Origin: Oceanobacillus jordanicus
GTDB lineage: Bacteria > Bacillota > Bacilli > Bacillales > Amphibacillaceae
Direction of reading: 5' to 3'
Assembly (NCBI RefSeq): GCF_022095695.1
Contig: NZ_JAIFZM010000009.1
Span: 1-64,000 of the forward strand
DNA length: 64,000 nt
Under the pieces are notes generated by a model that was not told the origin of the DNA, did not search any database, and saw nothing but the letters and a program-made list of their open reading frames with translations. Shown here piece after piece: positions 61,045-64,000 of this stretch. Position 1 is the stretch's first letter. Each line of letters starts with the position of its first letter. A program made the position numbers and the translations under genes.

Positions 61045-61185
61045 TCTCTCAGGAAAATAGGAAAGTTTTTAGGTCGATAATTGCTATAAACGCCTATATA
61101 TTTTCCCAATATGAATTATCTGAAATTATGTTATAATTAGACTACAGAAGGCATTAAATATTAGTAGAGGATAGGGTGGGGTGAA

Positions 61186-62457
61186 TTGATAGAAATAGGA
61201 TCCTTTATCAAGCTGCAACGAACCAAACAAGAGATGACACAGGGAGATTTGGCTAAAGGTATCGTTTCATTATCCTATTTATCAAAAATTGAAAACTTAA
61301 AAACAGAGGCAAGTCCTGAAATCATTCAAATGCTCTGTACACGCCTGGGTATTCAAATTGATAACTCACTCGATGCCACGATCCAGGAAAAATGTAAGAA
61401 ATGGTACAGCATGCTTTTTGAAGTGAATGATAAGAAGGATATCATCGCTACATACAACGAGATACAGAATTTAATGGATACCAACCTTACCGAAAGCCTA
61501 CTTCTATTCGAAATCCACAAGATTAGATACTATCTAATTCTAGGAGATTTTGACGAAGCATTAATAAAGATTAACGAACTAAATGAAATCTCAGGGACAT
61601 TTGATAACTTGCATTTGTTTTATTGGTATAAGTTTAGAGGAAACTATTGTTCCATATTGACTGACTTTAGTACAGCAATTTATTTCTACAAGCTAGCAGA
61701 AGAAAAATTAAACAAAATAGAATTGGAAGAACATGAGATAGCAGATCTTCAATATACTATTGGTGTAACGCATAGTAAGCTAAGAAATACATTAGAAGCT
61801 ATTGATTATTCTAATCGAGCTTTAGAAGTATTTATGAAGCAATACAATTTTATCCGTTGTGCTCAATGTCACATCATTTTAGGAATCTCCTATAGGAGAA
61901 TTCGAATGTATGACAAAGCGATAAAGAATTTAAATTTAGCGCTTCATTTAGGTCAACTAAGTAATAAAAATCAAATTATATTACTAACACATCAGAACTT
62001 AGGTCATCTTTACTCAACAAAAGGTGATCCAAAAGAATCTATCAAACATTTTCAAGAGGTAATTCAGGATGATACAGCACAAACGATTGATAATTTAAAC
62101 TCAGTAGCTGCTTTGGTGAGAGAGTATTATAATATTCAAGATTATTCAAACGCTTGGAAATTTGTGGAGCAAGGGCGAGAGTTAATTAGACAAGATAGTG
62201 ATAGGGAGCCTTATAGCAAGCATTATTATTATGTGATTAACACATACAACTATTTGCTGAATGATGAATTTGAAAAATTTGAGAAGTTTGTAATTCAAGA
62301 ATTCATCCCGTATTTAAATAAGCAAAAGGATTTTGCTACGCTGAGTGTATATTCCGAATTACTCGCTAATCATTATGAGAAGTTTGGTAAGTATAAAAAA
62401 GCTTCAAAATATTATCAAGTGGCTAATTTTGCCTACAAGCAAATTACTAATATATAA
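61186..62457 (+). CDS. RRNPP-type peptide-responsive regulator (NprR/PlcR-like)
   Basis: 423 aa, the same length as B. cereus NprR. The N-terminal HTH (residues about 1-65: IKLQRTKQEMTQGDLAKGI and LSYLSKIE) is followed by a chain of TPR helices to the C terminus (for example AIDYSNRALEVFMKQY, LGHLYSTKGDPKESIKHFQE, KYKKASKYYQVANFAYKQ). In this family the TPR domain binds a short imported peptide and switches DNA binding. A small secreted-peptide gene begins 23 bp downstream in the same transcript, the classic receptor-pheromone layout. TTG start behind GGGTGGGG. The targets are unknown; putP and pruA are the nearest. Confidence 0.88.
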   Translation: MIEIGSFIKLQRTKQEMTQGDLAKGIVSLSYLSKIENLKTEASPEIIQMLCTRLGIQIDNSLDATIQEKCKKWYSMLFEVNDKKDIIATYNEIQNLMDTNLTESLLLFEIHKIRYYLILGDFDEALIKINELNEISGTFDNLHLFYWYKFRGNYCSILTDFSTAIYFYKLAEEKLNKIELEEHEIADLQYTIGVTHSKLRNTLEAIDYSNRALEVFMKQYNFIRCAQCHIILGISYRRIRMYDKAIKNLNLALHLGQLSNKNQIILLTHQNLGHLYSTKGDPKESIKHFQEVIQDDTAQTIDNLNSVAALVREYYNIQDYSNAWKFVEQGRELIRQDSDREPYSKHYYYVINTYNYLLNDEFEKFEKFVIQEFIPYLNKQKDFATLSVYSELLANHYEKFGKYKKASKYYQVANFAYKQITNI

Positions 62458-62480
62458 AGACAAGAAAGGAGGATATAATT

Positions 62481-62618
62481 ATGAAGAAATTAATTTCTGG
62501 AATTTTAATTGGTGCTGTCCTTTTCTCTGGCTATATGTTCACGCAGCAAGTTGATACAGCTACTGGTGGGGAAAGAGAGCCAAGCGTACTTTCAATTCAA
62601 CAATCAAGTTTCTTTTAA
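62481..62618 (+). CDS. Secreted signalling propeptide of the RRNPP pair
   Basis: 45 aa. A Lys-Lys start and hydrophobic core (KKLISGILIGAVLFSGYMF) form an export signal, followed by a polar tail of about 25 residues ending SIQQSSFF. AAAGGAGG lies 8 bp before the ATG. Its position just after the HTH-TPR gene and its size match NprX and PapR. The mature signal is probably a 5- to 8-residue piece of the C-terminal tail, re-imported by an oligopeptide permease. No known pheromone is recognised. Confidence 0.82.
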   Translation: MKKLISGILIGAVLFSGYMFTQQVDTATGGEREPSVLSIQQSSFF

Positions 62619-62686
62619 GCTAATGTGATAATTCTTTACAAGAATTAGTCAGTAATTTTATACCCTATTACAAATATGATGATTTG

Positions 62687-62722
62687 CCCGGAATAGTGTG
62701 GAAACTATGCTGGGTTTTTTTT
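62687..62722 (+). terminator. Terminator after the propeptide gene
   Basis: CCCGGAATAGT pairs with ACTATGCTGGG with one mismatch and ends in eight T. The following 62723-63093 contains no gene that I can support; it must hold the putP promoter. Confidence 0.85.
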
Positions 62723-63093
62723 GTTCATTTATTCCAAGCGCCAACAGTCCAATCTATAAAATTAGCGAAATTTACCTGTTGAATTCCTGTTTATAACAAA
62801 AAAACTAAAAAAAATTTGGTTCCAATAAATAGCGCGCATACTAAAGAATACAGTCGGTAAAGCCTAAATAACTAACTAATCCTTTATTAATCCGTTCAGA
62901 CCATAGTAAATAAAGATTAAAACGATTATATGAAAGTATACGATGTTTGGTTCTTAATGAAAATGAGCTGACAAGTTGAAATGGAGTACTGATCCGCTTG
63001 AAATGAGCAAAAATATATGAAACCATAGTCTTTGTGTTTTGTTTCATCGAGAGACAGATAAATGAAGTACAGAAACGGAAAGGGGAGCAGTAC

Positions 63094-63198
63094 ATGGAAT
63101 ACGCAATAACTGGTGCAACATGGTTTTGGTTGTTTGTGCCAATGCCAGTTGTACTTTTGGCATCCGTTATCACAATGTTTACAGAGAGGGGAAAGTAA
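63094..63198 (+). CDS. 34-residue membrane microprotein upstream of the symporter
   Basis: Thirty-four residues with one hydrophobic helix (ATWFWLFVPMPVVLLASVIT) and a charged end FTERGK. GGAAAGGGGAG lies before the ATG. It stops 3 bp before the symporter GTG, and its last codons contain the symporter ribosome site, so the two are likely coupled. Small accessory proteins are known next to some sodium/solute symporters, and this may be one; otherwise it is a translated leader. Confidence 0.68.
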   Translation: MEYAITGATWFWLFVPMPVVLLASVITMFTERGK

Positions 63199-63201
63199 AA
63201 C

Positions 63202-64000
63202 GTGGGTCTAACAACACTAATAACATTTATCGTATATCTACTAGGAATGCTTGTAATTGGACTAATCATGTACCGCATGACAAATAATCTATCGGATTAT
63301 GTATTAGGCGGTCGTAATCTTGGACCTGGGGTTGCTGCCTTAAGCGCAGGTGCTTCAGATATGAGTGGTTGGTTGTTACTTGGTTTACCAGGGGCAATTT
63401 ATGCATCTGGAATGTCAGAGGCATGGATGGCAATCGGGCTTGCTGTCGGAGCGTATTTAAACTGGCAATTTGTCGCCAAACGTTTACGCATTTATACAGA
63501 GGTAGCAAATAACTCTATTACAATACCGGACTTTTTAGAAAATCGTTTTAAAGATAAGTCACATATTCTTCGTGTTATCTCCGCATTGGTAATACTACTA
63601 TTTTTCACATTCTATACATCTTCAGGTATGGTGGCAGGTGCGAAGCTATTTGAGGCCTCCTTTGGTCTTAGCTATGATTCTGCACTTTGGATAGGAACAA
63701 TTGTGGTAGTTTCCTATACGTTGCTTGGAGGCTTTCTAGCAGTAGCATGGACGGATTTCTTCCAAGGAATTCTCATGTTCCTTGCACTTATCGTAGTGCC
63801 GATTGTAGCATTGAATCAAATGGGTGGTTGGTCAGATGCAGTTCAAGCTGTGGGCGAAATTGATCCAAGTCATCTAAATATGGTTCAAGGTGTCGGCATA
63901 ATGGCGATAATTTCCTCACTAGCATGGGGATTAGGATATTTTGGTCAACCACATATTATTGTTCGTTTTATGGCATTACGCTCACCAAAAGACGTTCCAA
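63202..64000 (+). CDS. putP: Sodium:proline symporter PutP/OpuE (3' end beyond window)
   Basis: 266 codons are visible and the frame is open to the window end. The SSS-family start is clear: MTNNLSDYVLGGRNLGPGV, ALSAGASDMSGWLLLGLPGA, and ITIPDFLENRFKDKSHILR, matching PutP and OpuE. It imports proline with sodium, as nutrient or osmoprotectant. In B. subtilis opuE lies near this point of the yerH region. GTG start with GAGGGG upstream inside the microprotein gene. Whether it serves catabolism (with pruA) or osmoadaptation cannot be told. Confidence 0.93.
   Translation, partial: MGLTTLITFIVYLLGMLVIGLIMYRMTNNLSDYVLGGRNLGPGVAALSAGASDMSGWLLLGLPGAIYASGMSEAWMAIGLAVGAYLNWQFVAKRLRIYTEVANNSITIPDFLENRFKDKSHILRVISALVILLFFTFYTSSGMVAGAKLFEASFGLSYDSALWIGTIVVVSYTLLGGFLAVAWTDFFQGILMFLALIVVPIVALNQMGGWSDAVQAVGEIDPSHLNMVQGVGIMAIISSLAWGLGYFGQPHIIVRFMALRSPKDVP

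Overview
The window looks like part of a low-GC Gram-positive chromosome from a Bacillaceae species of the Oceanobacillus/Virgibacillus/Gracilibacillus kind. The gene order follows the Bacillus subtilis yebA-guaA-pbuG-yebE-purEKBCSQLFMNHD-yerA-yerB-yerC-pcrB-pcrA-ligA-yerH backbone, broken up by accessory blocks. Shine-Dalgarno sites are strong, TTG and GTG starts are common, and there are three guanine-class riboswitches and one TPP riboswitch. No rRNA, tRNA or CRISPR array was seen. The species assignment is inference.

Layout. 1-3320: the 3' part of a yebA-type transglutaminase gene, then riboswitch-controlled guaA. 3537-5370: two tandem soluble chemoreceptors behind a SigD-like -10 element. 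5504-10012: a zinc acquisition locus (ZinT-type lipoprotein, AdcA, AdcC, AdcB) with two near-perfect Zur boxes; both lipoproteins carry an unusual His/Trp-rich module. 10144-11833: pbuG with paired PurR boxes and a guanine riboswitch. 11842-15827: an MFS transporter, msrA, a tnpB-only IS605-like element and a MOSC protein. 15891-21059: a sigma-54 activator, a -24/-12 promoter and a ketone-body operon (scoA, scoB, 3-hydroxybutyrate dehydrogenase, GntP permease). 21063-24127: a GC-rich repeat, an Hsp20 gene, yebE, a 21-bp tandem array and a stress-type SDR.

24254-37319: the complete 12-gene de novo purine operon, controlled by paired PurR boxes and a guanine riboswitch, with an interspersed two-hairpin repeat between purN and purH. 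37517-43657: an AT-rich accessory island (DUF1569, isochorismatase-like, CMD-like, Lrp/AsnC, an extra MurE, a frameshifted GNAT gene, a DUF3267 membrane protein and hypotheticals). 43842-47316: a second 21-bp array, then yerA, yerB and yerC. 47374-52657: a NagZ-like lipoprotein and a TPP-riboswitch operon for uptake of a thiamine precursor. 52711-60967: a third 21-bp array, pcrB-pcrA-ligA-camS and pruA. 61186-64000: an NprR/PlcR-like regulator with a 45-residue secreted propeptide gene, a 34-residue membrane microprotein, and the start of a PutP/OpuE sodium:proline symporter.

Purine supply is the main theme: guaA, pbuG and the pur operon each have a guanine-sensing leader, and pbuG and purE also have paired PurR boxes with identical 18-bp spacing. 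The most unusual items are the repeated AdcA/ZinT module, the regulator-propeptide pair, the three 21-bp arrays that share a short core, and the hairpin repeat found inside both the adc and pur operons.
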